A stretch of DNA of 64,000 nt from Idiomarina aminovorans. GTDB lineage: Bacteria > Pseudomonadota > Gammaproteobacteria > Enterobacterales > Alteromonadaceae. The notes beneath the pieces were generated by a model. It was not told where the DNA came from and made no database searches. It saw only the letters and a list, made by a program, of their open reading frames with translations. Every line of letters starts with the position of its first letter. Within the stretch, counting starts at the first letter, position 1. The stretch lies in contig NZ_JAKNDA010000005.1 in NCBI RefSeq assembly GCF_023155095.1, positions 186,001 through 250,000 of the forward strand, in the 5' to 3' direction. Positions 18,775 through 27,867 of the stretch are shown piece after piece. The translations under genes were made by a program, and so were the position numbers.

Positions 18775-20298
18775 TTATAGCGGTGAATAACAGTGGCTGT
18801 CAAAAACAGCATTTTTTTTGATTTTAGTCAGTTGTTCACCGTCAATGTGTAATTGCTGACAAGATGATTTTAGCAGTGATTTAACGGAACTGCTTAATGA
18901 TATTTCAGGGTAATAGGTGCTCAACGTCAAGTAATGAGCCAGAAAGAAAAGCGCGCTTAACGGATTGATTTCGGCTTTATCGGGATCTAATAAATTTTCA
19001 GTGGCAGCAGGGAGCTGCCAACGCTTAGCCAGCTGCCGGCTGCGACGAAAATCAGTAACATCTAAAGCTGAGCCTACCCAACTGGTACTGTAACAATGTT
19101 CTATCTGCCTCGGGTTTGGCCATTTGGCTGATTTTAACAACTCGGGGTGGCGAAAAAGATCGGAGCCTGCAAGCAAAGCAAGTAACGGGGCCGGTGTCGG
19201 TAAGCTTGTGTCAGTCGAGTCCGACAGATACTGCATCAGAGTCGTCAGCAGGCCTAGTTTCTGCATCAAGCTGGTATGCAACGGAATGGTGTTTAATGAA
19301 AACTGGTGTTGAAGAAAAGCCGTGGCGAGAATAACTGATGCCCGCTTTGATCCGAGCCATAAATACGCTTGTTTTAAGTCCATACGTGAAGCTTCACTGT
19401 AACCAATACGTTCACTTTGTTGAACCGCAGCATGTAAGCTATTCGCTAAAAACGGCAATTGGCTAACTTGTTGAATAACTGCATTTAAAGAACCGTTGGC
19501 ATTGGCGTAACGGTTAATGGCTTTTAATAACTGTCGCGGAGTTTGTTGCGCTGTACTTTTTTGCTCATGTTTTAATAATCGATGTTGTGCTAATGCGCTA
19601 ACCTGCTGCGCAGTCAAAGGTTTGTCAGCAAGCTCCCAGTTGTAAGATTCTTCAAGGGTCAGGTAAAACGGACTGTCTAATTTGTGCGTTAATGCCAGAA
19701 TTTGATGTTTTCCTTCAAAGCCTAAAAGCACCGCAGTCTGCGAATTTTTTTTGTGGCAGAACTTTTGACCGGTGAGTCTAACCGGCAATGTATCCTGCTG
19801 ATTTAATAGCCCCCAAAAGCGGTATCTGAAGTGACTATTCAATAACGGGAAAAAAGCCTGTGTGGGCTCACTACGTTCCAGTTGAACCTGAGTTAGTGCT
19901 TTGACCCAGTAACGGAAAATAACAATATCCGGCGAGTTTAACTTCAACGTCTGTAAAGCTGAAATCCATAACGGTTGTCTTAACTGATGTTGTTTCCAGT
20001 AACTGAGACTCGGGTTCAATTTTTCACTGACGCAGGCAGCGGCCAAAATACGGCGATAATGAATATGCAACGACCACTGATAGCCACAACTCAGAGCATT
20101 AACACAAAGGGCGAGCAGCTCACTAACTAATTCGTTATCTGAAGGGGCGTATTGCTGCGCATAAACCGGAAGCAGTTCAGGCCATCGGTTTTGCTGGTAT
20201 TCTTCATCGATAAACTGAACCAAACGATAAAGCTGACGAACGTTGTGTTGTTTCAGTAAACTTGCGGTTTTTTCACAACACTCAGTTAGCTTTCTCAT
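18775..20298 (-). CDS. Unknown protein with a possible HDOD-like helical domain
   Basis: 507-residue cytosolic protein, no signal peptide or membrane helix. The first half (to about residue 250) is leucine- and glutamine-rich and not recognised. A middle segment starting TPRQLLKAINRYANANGSL, with QVSQLPFLANSLHAAVQQSE and then DLKQAYLWLGSKRASVILATA, has the layout of an HDOD domain: a helical bundle without catalytic histidines, common in signalling proteins. This assignment is weak. It overlaps the DUF3192 gene by 4 bp (ATGA), which in turn follows ppnN by 7 bp, so it belongs to the ppnN transcript and ends before a terminator. Function unknown. Confidence 0.75.
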   Translation of the reverse strand: MRKLTECCEKTASLLKQHNVRQLYRLVQFIDEEYQQNRWPELLPVYAQQYAPSDNELVSELLALCVNALSCGYQWSLHIHYRRILAAACVSEKLNPSLSYWKQHQLRQPLWISALQTLKLNSPDIVIFRYWVKALTQVQLERSEPTQAFFPLLNSHFRYRFWGLLNQQDTLPVRLTGQKFCHKKNSQTAVLLGFEGKHQILALTHKLDSPFYLTLEESYNWELADKPLTAQQVSALAQHRLLKHEQKSTAQQTPRQLLKAINRYANANGSLNAVIQQVSQLPFLANSLHAAVQQSERIGYSEASRMDLKQAYLWLGSKRASVILATAFLQHQFSLNTIPLHTSLMQKLGLLTTLMQYLSDSTDTSLPTPAPLLALLAGSDLFRHPELLKSAKWPNPRQIEHCYSTSWVGSALDVTDFRRSRQLAKRWQLPAATENLLDPDKAEINPLSALFFLAHYLTLSTYYPEISLSSSVKSLLKSSCQQLHIDGEQLTKIKKNAVFDSHCYSPL

Positions 20299-20681
20299 TC
20301 TCGCCTCTGCTTATCCTGATAGTCGCGATAAGAATCATTGCCCCAGGCTATGAGTTCATTGTCCCGGAAAACTAAAGGCGTACATTCGTCCTTTGTTGTA
20401 ATTCCGTCAGAAGTTACGTGGTGGGTGCGGTAAAACAACACTTGCATATCACCGTTCGGTGATGCTTTTGCTTCGTTGATATCCGGAGAACCCAAAATAC
20501 GAATGACGCTGTCTTTGGACATACCGAGATCTAACTGGCCAATTTGTCTGGCGTTGTAAGTTTCTCGTTCCTGCCACTGTAAATCGGCCGGGTCAGCCTG
20601 ATACAACATCAACACTGCCCCGACAATTGCCAGATAACTAATAATACCAATGGCAAGTATGACAAAGACTTTATTCTTCAT
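20295..20681 (-). CDS. DUF3192 membrane-anchored protein
   Basis: 128 residues from ATG at 20681 (MKNKVFVILAIGIISYLAIV), with AAGGA just upstream; a longer reading would run into ppnN. An N-terminal hydrophobic helix is followed by a soluble part. That part has the DUF3192 pattern RQIGQLDLGMSKDSVIRILG and YRTHHVTSDGITTKDECTPL, with a single cysteine in DECTPL. The early LGM...V...LG.P pattern resembles the SmpA/BamE-like fold found in small envelope proteins. It is probably anchored in the inner membrane facing the periplasm. Function is unknown; it overlaps the unknown 507-residue gene by 4 bp. Confidence 0.85.
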   Translation of the reverse strand: MKNKVFVILAIGIISYLAIVGAVLMLYQADPADLQWQERETYNARQIGQLDLGMSKDSVIRILGSPDINEAKASPNGDMQVLFYRTHHVTSDGITTKDECTPLVFRDNELIAWGNDSYRDYQDKQRRE

Positions 20682-20688
20682 AAATCCT

Positions 20689-22044
20689 TCAGTCGGTGAC
20701 AACCTTATAACAAGGATGATACACCGAACCTGGCAGTTTCATACGCCCTTGCTCGACGAATGCTCTTAACAATACGTCAAGCCGTTTCATTAATCCCTGT
20801 TCACCGTGAATGGTGAAAACACCTTTTTCCCGAATCTGGCGGATACCATCATCTTTTACGTTACCGGCTACTATGGCTGAAAAAGCCCGGCGCAAGTCCG
20901 CTGCCAGCTCTTGTTTGGGTTGTTCCGGGTGCAAATTAAGTGACGCAACATTCTCATGAGTTGGATAAAAAGGGCGTTGGAAGTTTTCATCAATAAACAA
21001 CGTCCAGTTAAAATAATAGGCGTCACCGGAGTCCCGCCGATACTGTTTTACTGTCGCCATTCCGGCATGCATGTGCTGGGCTACCTCTGCCGGGTTACCA
21101 ATAATAATGCGGTAAAAGCTTCGTGCATCATTACCCAGAGTTTCAACAATAAAGGTATCCAACGCATCAAAGTAATCTTTAGAACCTTCAGGTCCGGTTA
21201 AGATAACCGGCACGCTTTGTTGTTGGTTTTTTGGATGCATTAAAATACCGAGAAGATACAAAAATTCCTCTGCAGTGCCTGCCCCTCCGGGGAAAATAAC
21301 AATACCATGCGCGCAGCGTACAAACGCTTCCAGGCGTTTTTCAATATCCGGCAGAATAACCAACTCGTTAACGATAGGGTTAGGTGGCTCGGCAGCAATA
21401 ATGCCCGGCTCGGTCAGACCTAAATAGCGGCCGCTACTAATGCGCTGTTTTGCGTGTCCGATAGTGGCGCCTTTCATGGGGCCTTTCATTGCCCCCGGAC
21501 CGCATCCGGTGCAAATGTTAAGGCCACGTAAGCCGAGTTGATAGCCAACTTCTTTGGTGTACTTGTATTCGCTTTCATTGATGGAATGACCGCCCCAGCA
21601 AACGACCATGTCAGGTTCTTGCATTGCCTGAATAGTGCGTGCGTTTCGTAAAATATCAAAAACAACGTGGGTCAGGGTGGCACTGTTGGCATCTTTCAAT
21701 TCTTCTTCAGAATACCGCTCTCCGGTAAACAGAATATCGCGTAACACAGATTCAAGCAGCTCACGAATACCGATAATTAGCTCGCCATCAACAAAGGCCT
21801 CGGCCGGTGGTTCAATTAATTCAATTTTAATGCCGCGCTCTTTGCGAATAATGTTAACCGCGAAGTCTGTGTACTTGTCGTAGATTTCAGCACTGCTATC
21901 GGTATTACTTCCGGCGTTTAATACGGCAAGGCAGCAATTACGGAATAATTTATAAAGCTGGCTATTTGACGATTGCTTTAAACGTTCTATTTCTAATTGT
22001 GACAAAAGAGACATTGTGCCTCTTGGAGAAATGCTTGCTCTCAT
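20689..22044 (-). CDS. ppnN: Nucleotide 5'-monophosphate nucleosidase PpnN (YgdH)
   Basis: Hydrolyses pyrimidine and purine nucleoside monophosphates to base and ribose 5-phosphate; in E. coli the activity is stimulated by (p)ppGpp. The 451-residue protein aligns by eye along its whole length with E. coli PpnN (454). It has [34 protein letters not shown] and the LOG-family motif [18 protein letters not shown]. The N-terminus [18 protein letters not shown] matches MITHISPLGSMDMLSQLE of E. coli, so I keep the upstream start although a better GAGG lies before the internal ATG at 22014. Two small unknown genes follow in the same transcript. Confidence 0.95.
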   Translation of the reverse strand: MRASISPRGTMSLLSQLEIERLKQSSNSQLYKLFRNCCLAVLNAGSNTDSSAEIYDKYTDFAVNIIRKERGIKIELIEPPAEAFVDGELIIGIRELLESVLRDILFTGERYSEEELKDANSATLTHVVFDILRNARTIQAMQEPDMVVCWGGHSINESEYKYTKEVGYQLGLRGLNICTGCGPGAMKGPMKGATIGHAKQRISSGRYLGLTEPGIIAAEPPNPIVNELVILPDIEKRLEAFVRCAHGIVIFPGGAGTAEEFLYLLGILMHPKNQQQSVPVILTGPEGSKDYFDALDTFIVETLGNDARSFYRIIIGNPAEVAQHMHAGMATVKQYRRDSGDAYYFNWTLFIDENFQRPFYPTHENVASLNLHPEQPKQELAADLRRAFSAIVAGNVKDDGIRQIREKGVFTIHGEQGLMKRLDVLLRAFVEQGRMKLPGSVYHPCYKVVTD

Positions 22045-22117
22045 TATTTTCTCATACCCCTGTAATAATGATGACTCGGCGTCATCCTTTGCCGGCGGTG
22101 GTTATAATTTTCTGCTC

Positions 22118-23641
22118 TTATTTCGCTGTTATGACCCGGTTCCGCCCGCTATTTTTTGCCTCATAAAGAGCCTCGTCAGCCCTTTCGAAAACAGCAAATG
22201 TCGTATCTTCGTTGTATTTGAATTCTGCTATACCTGCAGAAACCGTAATACGGATGTCTTCATTTTTAAATTTAAACGGGATACTTGCAACTTTATCTCT
22301 TGTGTTGTCGATGTGTTGATAAGCCGTTTGTTCATCTGAACAAAAAATAATAGCAAACTCTTCGCCACCATAGCGACAAACAAAGGCGGGATCTTTCAGT
22401 GTTTTACTGAGAGTTCCGGAAATTACCTGTAAGGTTTTATCACCTGCGATATGACCAAAGCTATCGTTGATGTTTTTAAAATGGTCGACGTCAATGATAG
22501 CGATAGTGAGCTCAGTTTCATTTTCTGTCCAACGTTGAAACTCAAGGTTGAGGCGTTCTTCAAAAGCCGAACGATTGGGCAGTTTGGTTAAGCTATCCTG
22601 TAAGCTACGGAATTTTTGTTTAGCGAGTTCTTGTCGGTAGTGGGTAACCTGAGCTTCCGTTTCCTGAAGCTTTTGCTCCATGGCTTGAATGTTGCTGTTA
22701 AAGTTCTCGCGTTCTTGTTCGTGTAATTTGAGATGTTGATTCAGAGTTTCATTCAGTTTTTGCAACTGCAAACCAACCGATTCCTTTATATCATGCAACT
22801 CACAAGCTTCAGTTACACATACGTTGATTTCTGAGACATCATTTTTTAACTGCTGGTTCAGGTTAAAGCGCTGGTCAGCGAAGTCGGCCGAATGGTTTAT
22901 GGTTCTACCCAGGGCGTGGTGCACCGACTCAAGCGATGCGTTTAATTGCTGCAAAAAAGTCTGTGCTGACCGACGCTCGTCGTTAATATTACTAAAAACC
23001 AGCCGCATAACTTTTAAAATAATAGCTAATAAAGTGTCACTGGTCTGAGGTTTTTGCAAAGCCATCTTGACTTGCTGAAGAATGTCAGCAGCACTGCCGG
23101 AAAACTCAACCTCGCTTAGTAAATCAAGTAACTGGGCCTGATACTGGTTGACGTCGGTTTCAGTTTGAACGGCCGGTTGCTGATAAGACAGTGCCAATAA
23201 TTGATTAACTAAAGGGAGATAATGAGAAACCGTCATCGCAGGTTGCTCAAACTCGTTGGCTATTTGTTCTAATTTATTTTTGCTGTCATTGTGCTGTGGC
23301 TTAATTGATACCAGAGCCTGACGAATGCTTTCATTGGTTCGTTTAAGTTGAGTCTGTAAGCGAATAGTGTGCTGAGAAATGGTATCGCTAAGACGCTGCA
23401 TAATAGGTTCGAGCACAGCTGTCGATGCATTTTGCTGGAGGTGCCCCCGCAATTTATGCAGCGATCTGTCTAATTCCGTATCGACACCGCTTAATGCCAG
23501 ACAAAGCTCGTTCATAAATTCTGAGTAGCGTTGCGAATCACGCAGGTAATGGTCTTCTAACTGCTTGCGTGACTGAATGCTTTGCTGCAATTTTTTACTA
23601 AGGTGCTGAATTTTTTCTTGTGGTGTTTCAGGTATCGCCAA
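22118..23641 (-). CDS. Diguanylate cyclase with long coiled-coil N-terminus
   Basis: 507-residue GGDEF protein making cyclic di-GMP from GTP. The C-terminal 165 residues hold the domain: DSLTKLPNRSAFEERL, IIDVDHFKNINDSFGHIAGD, and the active loop CRYGGEEFAII. The allosteric I-site that normally reads RxxD five residues before GGEEF is KxxA here, so product inhibition through it is probably lost. The first 340 residues are glutamine-rich helices with no membrane segment or known sensor, likely a coiled-coil dimerisation and signal-input module. Start is TTG with AGGTGA just upstream; an in-frame stop precedes it. It is 73 bp upstream of ppnN on the same strand. Confidence 0.93.
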   Translation of the reverse strand: MAIPETPQEKIQHLSKKLQQSIQSRKQLEDHYLRDSQRYSEFMNELCLALSGVDTELDRSLHKLRGHLQQNASTAVLEPIMQRLSDTISQHTIRLQTQLKRTNESIRQALVSIKPQHNDSKNKLEQIANEFEQPAMTVSHYLPLVNQLLALSYQQPAVQTETDVNQYQAQLLDLLSEVEFSGSAADILQQVKMALQKPQTSDTLLAIILKVMRLVFSNINDERRSAQTFLQQLNASLESVHHALGRTINHSADFADQRFNLNQQLKNDVSEINVCVTEACELHDIKESVGLQLQKLNETLNQHLKLHEQERENFNSNIQAMEQKLQETEAQVTHYRQELAKQKFRSLQDSLTKLPNRSAFEERLNLEFQRWTENETELTIAIIDVDHFKNINDSFGHIAGDKTLQVISGTLSKTLKDPAFVCRYGGEEFAIIFCSDEQTAYQHIDNTRDKVASIPFKFKNEDIRITVSAGIAEFKYNEDTTFAVFERADEALYEAKNSGRNRVITAK

Positions 23642-23792
23642 TGCTCACCTACCCAGTATTGAATGCAATATAAATAATACGTAAGTTATCGGCATAAAGT
23701 CTAACCTATTTGGATTTAATTACTATGGGTAGATTGTGGTAGTCTTCACACAAGTTTACTAACAAAAAAATCGAAAGTAACGGAGATAAACT

Positions 23793-25571
23793 GTGCGTAA
23801 AAGCTTATTAGCCATTGGGATTATGTTAGCGCCGTCAATTGCACTAGCTAATACCGAGTATAAAATAGATTTGACTCAACCTGAGCACCACAAAGGGGAG
23901 GTATCTATTACTTTTCCTGCCAGTGATGCTAAGTTTCTGGATATTAAAATGCCAGCCTGGCGAACCGGGTATTATCGCATTTTAGATTTGGCAAACGGTG
24001 TGCGTGACTTTGAAGTTACCAGCAACGGCGACATGTTACGTTGGGAAAAAGTCGATAAAAGCACCTGGCGTGTCTATTTACCGGAAAACAGTGGTGAAGT
24101 CACCGTTGATTATGAAATTTACGCTAACCAGCTTGGGCGTCGCAGTCGTCATATTGATGACAGCCATGCGTATTTAGATGCGTCAGCGGTATTTATGTAC
24201 GCAGATGCCTGGCGTAATGAACCTATTTCCGTTTCCTTGAAGGTGCCGAATAAGTGGGAAAGTTACTCTGGAATGACGCGCCGGGGTGAACATCAGTTTT
24301 CGGCAGAAAACTGGGATGTATTGGTTGATTCACCAATAGAGACCGGCATTAATAAACACTATGAATTTACTCAGGATGGCCGGGGCTATGAGGTGGTTTT
24401 TTGGGGCGAAGGCAACTACGACGCAGAAAAAACGGTTGCCGACCTGAAAAAGCTTGTGGGCACGGGGCATTCAATATGGAGTCATTATCCGTTTGAACAT
24501 TATGTGTTTATGATTCACGCAACAACCGGTGCCGGCGGTGCAACTGAGCATAAAAACTCAACGATTATTCAACGCCCGCGTTACAGATTTGCCAGCCGGG
24601 AGGATTATTTGTCGTTTATGTCAACCGCATCACACGAGTTTGTTCACACCTGGAACGTGAAAGCTTATCGTCCTGATGGCTTAGTACCCTATGACTATCA
24701 GAAAGAAAACTATACGGACTTATTCTGGATAGCCGAAGGGTCAACCAGTTATTTTCAAAATCACCTCTTGGTGCAGGCCGGTATTATGGAACCGTCAGAG
24801 TATTTTGAGCGCGTTGCAACAAGTATTGATCGCCATAAAGCGAAACCGGGTAAAGATGTTATGTCGGTGGCTGAAGCCTCATTTGAGGCTTGGATAGATC
24901 AGTATGGCGACCGGGCTCATAACGACTCAGTCAATATCTATTCGGAAGGAGCGCTGGTTTCCTGGATGCTGGATAGTGAATTACTGGAAACCACCGATGG
25001 TGAAATCAGTTATCGTGATGTTCATGACGAGTTGTACCAACGTTTTGACGCGGATGAACAAGGTTTTACCGCGGCCAATGTATTGACCATATTGAAAGAG
25101 TTGACAGGGCATTCGTGGCAAGACTGGTGGCAAAATAACGTTGAGAGCCCGGCTGACATACCTTTTGAAAATATGCTTGGCCAAGTTGGTTTAGAGTTAG
25201 TTTATGAAAAGCAAGATGAGCCAAAAGCCTGGGCTGGATGGAAAGCTAAAGAGGCCAGCGGCGGCATGAAGTTGACTCGTGTCAGTAAAGGCAGCCCTGC
25301 ATGGGAAGCCGGTTTTACTCCCGGAGATGTTATTGTTGCCTACGACGGACATCGAGCTGTTGACGGTCGCTTTGGTGAAGCCTTTGAAGAATACGAGGCT
25401 GGCGATTCAATAACAGTGACGTTCTTTCGCCGCGATCAATTACACGAGAAAACCTTAACGGTGCAACCAACACCAGCAACGGATGCAACCATTGAACCTT
25501 TGGAGGAGCCTACGGCTAAGCAGCAGGCTCGCTTTTTGCAATGGCTACAAATTCCTCATCCTAACGCTTAA
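23793..25571 (+). CDS. M61-family metallopeptidase with PDZ domain, secreted
   Basis: 592-residue zinc peptidase related to glycyl aminopeptidase. A signal peptide (RKSLLAIGIMLAPSIALANT) sends it to the periplasm or outside. After a beta-rich N-terminal domain comes the thermolysin-like site HEFVHTW at residues 281-287, with the third ligand glutamate in WIAEGSTSYF (about E315). A C-terminal PDZ domain starts near GMKLTRVSKGSPAWEAGFTPGD (in two parts here) and would bind a peptide tail. The gene stands alone, divergent from the diguanylate cyclase and converging on queF with 4 bp between stops. Amino-acid scavenging is a sensible role given the catabolic operons nearby. Confidence 0.92.
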   Translation: MRKSLLAIGIMLAPSIALANTEYKIDLTQPEHHKGEVSITFPASDAKFLDIKMPAWRTGYYRILDLANGVRDFEVTSNGDMLRWEKVDKSTWRVYLPENSGEVTVDYEIYANQLGRRSRHIDDSHAYLDASAVFMYADAWRNEPISVSLKVPNKWESYSGMTRRGEHQFSAENWDVLVDSPIETGINKHYEFTQDGRGYEVVFWGEGNYDAEKTVADLKKLVGTGHSIWSHYPFEHYVFMIHATTGAGGATEHKNSTIIQRPRYRFASREDYLSFMSTASHEFVHTWNVKAYRPDGLVPYDYQKENYTDLFWIAEGSTSYFQNHLLVQAGIMEPSEYFERVATSIDRHKAKPGKDVMSVAEASFEAWIDQYGDRAHNDSVNIYSEGALVSWMLDSELLETTDGEISYRDVHDELYQRFDADEQGFTAANVLTILKELTGHSWQDWWQNNVESPADIPFENMLGQVGLELVYEKQDEPKAWAGWKAKEASGGMKLTRVSKGSPAWEAGFTPGDVIVAYDGHRAVDGRFGEAFEEYEAGDSITVTFFRRDQLHEKTLTVQPTPATDATIEPLEEPTAKQQARFLQWLQIPHPNA

Positions 25572-25575
25572 GGTT

Positions 25576-26400
25576 TTATTGTCGGGCCATGCGCTGCATT
25601 TGCAGCGCTGATTCAAAGTCTGAACGAAAAGGGTTTATGTCGAGGCCGCCACGGCGTGTGTAACGAGCATAAACAGTCAGCTTCTGCATTCCTAAAGCTT
25701 TCAAATCTTGATAGATGCGTTCAACACATTGCTCATGGAATTCATTATGTCGTCTGAATGATACGAGATAGGCTAATAGCGCAGCACGATCGAGTTTAGG
25801 CCCCTGGTAATGAATATACACTGAGCCCCAGTCGGGCTGATTGGTGATCAGGCAGTTGGATTTTAGCAGGTGACTGTGGAGCTGCTCTTCGGTGTCACCG
25901 TTTTCTGTTGCTAACAACCCTGGCTGATAATCGTAATGCGATATCTTGATATCCTGGTTGTCAATACAAACGCCCGGCAGGCTGGCAATGGATTCACCGG
26001 TTAAATCAGTTAGTGTTTTCAGGGTGACTTTAACTGCCGCTCCGGCACATGACGATAAATCGTCTTCCATTAGATTCTTGACTTTTTCCCACGAATCAAA
26101 GCGAGAATCATTGAAGCTGTTCAGGTAAAGCTTAAACGATTTTGATTCTATTAGGTTAGGGCTCTCTGCCGGTACCTCAAAATAGCCAATGGCAACCTGC
26201 GGCAATCCGTTTAAATTAAGCCAGGAAATTTCATAGCCGGTCCATAAATCGACACCAGCAAACGGCAGCCTGCTGACCAGGCCTATAGGTTCACGATTCA
26301 ATGAGCGAGGCACAGGTTGCAATTGCTCAGGGTCGTATTTGCTTGGGTAATTGGTGTGCTGACCCAGTGATAAATGGTCTAGTGCGTCCTTCTTTGGCAT
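25576..26400 (-). CDS. queF: 7-cyano-7-deazaguanine reductase (NADPH)
   Basis: Reduces preQ0 to preQ1 in queuosine biosynthesis. The 274-residue form is the long, two-domain T-fold type of gammaproteobacteria (E. coli about 282). The [17 protein letters not shown] motif is the NADPH-binding QueF signature, located in the N-terminal half (residues 85-101). The catalytic cysteine and aspartate lie in [14 protein letters not shown] (C183, D190), and [14 protein letters not shown] is the conserved C-terminal helix. It is divergent from syd with 59 bp between, as in the queF-syd-yqcC-truC neighbourhood of E. coli. Confidence 0.96.
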   Translation of the reverse strand: MPKKDALDHLSLGQHTNYPSKYDPEQLQPVPRSLNREPIGLVSRLPFAGVDLWTGYEISWLNLNGLPQVAIGYFEVPAESPNLIESKSFKLYLNSFNDSRFDSWEKVKNLMEDDLSSCAGAAVKVTLKTLTDLTGESIASLPGVCIDNQDIKISHYDYQPGLLATENGDTEEQLHSHLLKSNCLITNQPDWGSVYIHYQGPKLDRAALLAYLVSFRRHNEFHEQCVERIYQDLKALGMQKLTVYARYTRRGGLDINPFRSDFESALQMQRMARQ

Positions 26401-26459
26401 TTATGTCGCTCCGTAAGTACAATGGGCTTATTGTAAATTTTCTTAGGTGTAAGTACCAG

Positions 26460-27008
26460 ATGAAGACGTTAGAAGAGTCGATAGATACATTGATGGCGAG
26501 TTATGAAGAAAATATCCCCGTGCGTCATACCGAGTATGTAGAAGAGTGGGCTAGTCCTATATATGGTGCTGCTATTGATGAAGACACGGTTGAGTGGACA
26601 CCTTGCCGGCAACCAGAACCTTTAACGTTTGAGGATTTAGAAGGCGCTCTTGAACTCACCTTTCATGACAGTATTAAAACCTTTTTCGGACGCTGGTATG
26701 CAGGAGACTTAGTGCTTGATTATCAAGGTCATCCAATTACCTTACTGCAAATTCAAAGTGCAGAAGACGGAGAGCGCTTACTGGCTAATATTGCGGGCCA
26801 CATTTTAATGAAGCGACGTTTAAAGCAACCCGAAACGGTGTTCATTGGGTTAGGGGTCGAAAATGACGATTTACTGCTGAGTATCGATAACCAAAGTGGT
26901 GCAGTAGGGCTTGAGTGGGTTGGTAAGGAGCAACATGAAGTTCTGGCTGACTCACTGGCAACCTGGCTCGGGCAATGTGAACCCAAAATTAGTGAAAATA
27001 GCGATTAA
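26460..27008 (+). CDS. syd: SecY-interacting protein Syd
   Basis: Cytosolic protein that binds SecY and checks translocon integrity in E. coli. I set the start at ATG 26460 (MKTLEESIDTLM, 182 residues against 181 in E. coli); the 53 residues possible upstream overlap queF on the other strand and have no homology. Recognisable segments are WTPCRQPEPLTFEDLEGALE, TFFGRWYAGDL, ITLLQIQSAEDGERLLANI and GHILMKRRLKQPETVFIG. The neighbours queF, yqcC and truC are the same as in E. coli, although the order is interrupted here by GNAT and DUF genes. Confidence 0.93.
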   Translation: MKTLEESIDTLMASYEENIPVRHTEYVEEWASPIYGAAIDEDTVEWTPCRQPEPLTFEDLEGALELTFHDSIKTFFGRWYAGDLVLDYQGHPITLLQIQSAEDGERLLANIAGHILMKRRLKQPETVFIGLGVENDDLLLSIDNQSGAVGLEWVGKEQHEVLADSLATWLGQCEPKISENSD

Positions 27009-27037
27009 TTGATAAAGCTATTGCAGGAACGAGGAAC

Positions 27038-27070
27038 ATGGCTCTCGACAGAATCCCGAAAAATGGTTAA
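27038..27070 (+). other. Ten-codon upstream ORF in frame with the GNAT gene
   Basis: ATG with GAGGAAC just before it reads MALDRIPKNG and stops at TAA 27068. It is exactly in frame with the GTG at 27095 and ATG at 27104, where the GNAT reading frame can begin. It could be a leader peptide that feeds reinitiation, or a true N-terminus cut by a nonsense mutation. The strong ribosome site here, and none before the later starts, is the evidence. Confidence 0.4.
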
Positions 27071-27094
27071 GTTGGTGTTATAAAAAACGAATCA

Positions 27095-27793
27095 GTGGTT
27101 GCTATGCAAGGCTTAACAGAAAAAACAGAAAGCGAAATTGTTGAAGCAAGCAGTACCAGTAGCGAGAATGTTCAGGGTGAACTGGTCTACCTCGTTGCGG
27201 AAGATCTTAGGTTAGCGGCTTCGCTTTTGTTTCAGACATACTATGATGATGAGTTGCTGCAAAAGATTTTTCGTGCCGATAAACCGGATTACGAAAAGCG
27301 TTTACGTGCAGCCATCCGCGAAGATCTGAATGCGTTCTGGGAAAGCGGGCAACCCATTATTGGTATGCGGGACGGCGGCACACTCTTAGGTGTCGCCTGT
27401 CTTACCCGTCCGGGTAAAAGCTTCGGGCCCGGGCGTTTTTGGCACTGGCGGATAAGTATGTTGTTAACAGCGGGTTTCTTGAGTACCCGGCAAGTACTTG
27501 AGAAAGAGCGTCTCATTCAACAGGCGATGCCGGATGTGCCTTATCATATGTTAGCTTTTATTGCGGTTGCGCCGCAGTATCAATCTCAGGGAGTAGGGGA
27601 CTTATTAGTGCAAGCTGCTAAAACCGTTTTTGAAGAAGATCCCGAGTCACAAGGAATTGCTGTATACGTTACGCGTTCTGATTATCAGGCTTTCTTCAAG
27701 AAACGTGGCTATCGTTTGCAGGCTCAGATTGAGGTTGAAAAACTGCCGGGTGAAGTGCTTTTCTATCCGCGTGAAAAAGACGAGGCACAATGA
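27095..27793 (+). CDS. GNAT-family N-acetyltransferase
   Basis: 232 residues (GTG 27095) or 229 (ATG 27104). The GNAT acetyl-CoA site is visible in FIAVAPQYQSQGVGDLLVQAAK, with the pattern Q-x-x-G-x-G/A at residues about 163-175, followed by the FFKKRGYRL segment typical of strand 6-7. The first 25 residues are polar and low in complexity. A central hydrophobic stretch (RFWHWRISMLLTAGFLST) is unusual and may contact a membrane. Substrate is unknown. No ribosome site precedes either start; a ten-codon ORF with a good site lies in frame just upstream. Confidence 0.8.
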   Translation: MVAMQGLTEKTESEIVEASSTSSENVQGELVYLVAEDLRLAASLLFQTYYDDELLQKIFRADKPDYEKRLRAAIREDLNAFWESGQPIIGMRDGGTLLGVACLTRPGKSFGPGRFWHWRISMLLTAGFLSTRQVLEKERLIQQAMPDVPYHMLAFIAVAPQYQSQGVGDLLVQAAKTVFEEDPESQGIAVYVTRSDYQAFFKKRGYRLQAQIEVEKLPGEVLFYPREKDEAQ

Positions 27794-27867
27794 GTTACTC
27801 CAGTTTTAAAGAGTTTTATAAAGATGCCCGGATCAAGTTACTCACCGGGCATTCGAAATGGCGGTAA
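27790..27867 (+). other. 25-codon ORF coupled to the GNAT stop
   Basis: ATGA overlap with the GNAT stop and a GAGG 5 bases upstream open a frame reading MSYSSFKEFYKDARIKLL and ending KWR. It overlaps the 3' end of the convergent DUF3301 gene and holds an 8-bp perfect hairpin (ATGCCCGG / CCGGGCAT at 27824-27852) that may help separate the two transcripts. Coding is uncertain; no homolog is recognised. Confidence 0.25.

Noticed and set aside
22070-22086. GATGAC / GTCATC hairpin between the diguanylate cyclase gene and ppnN
   Set aside because: Only 6 bp with no following U-tract; could be chance.
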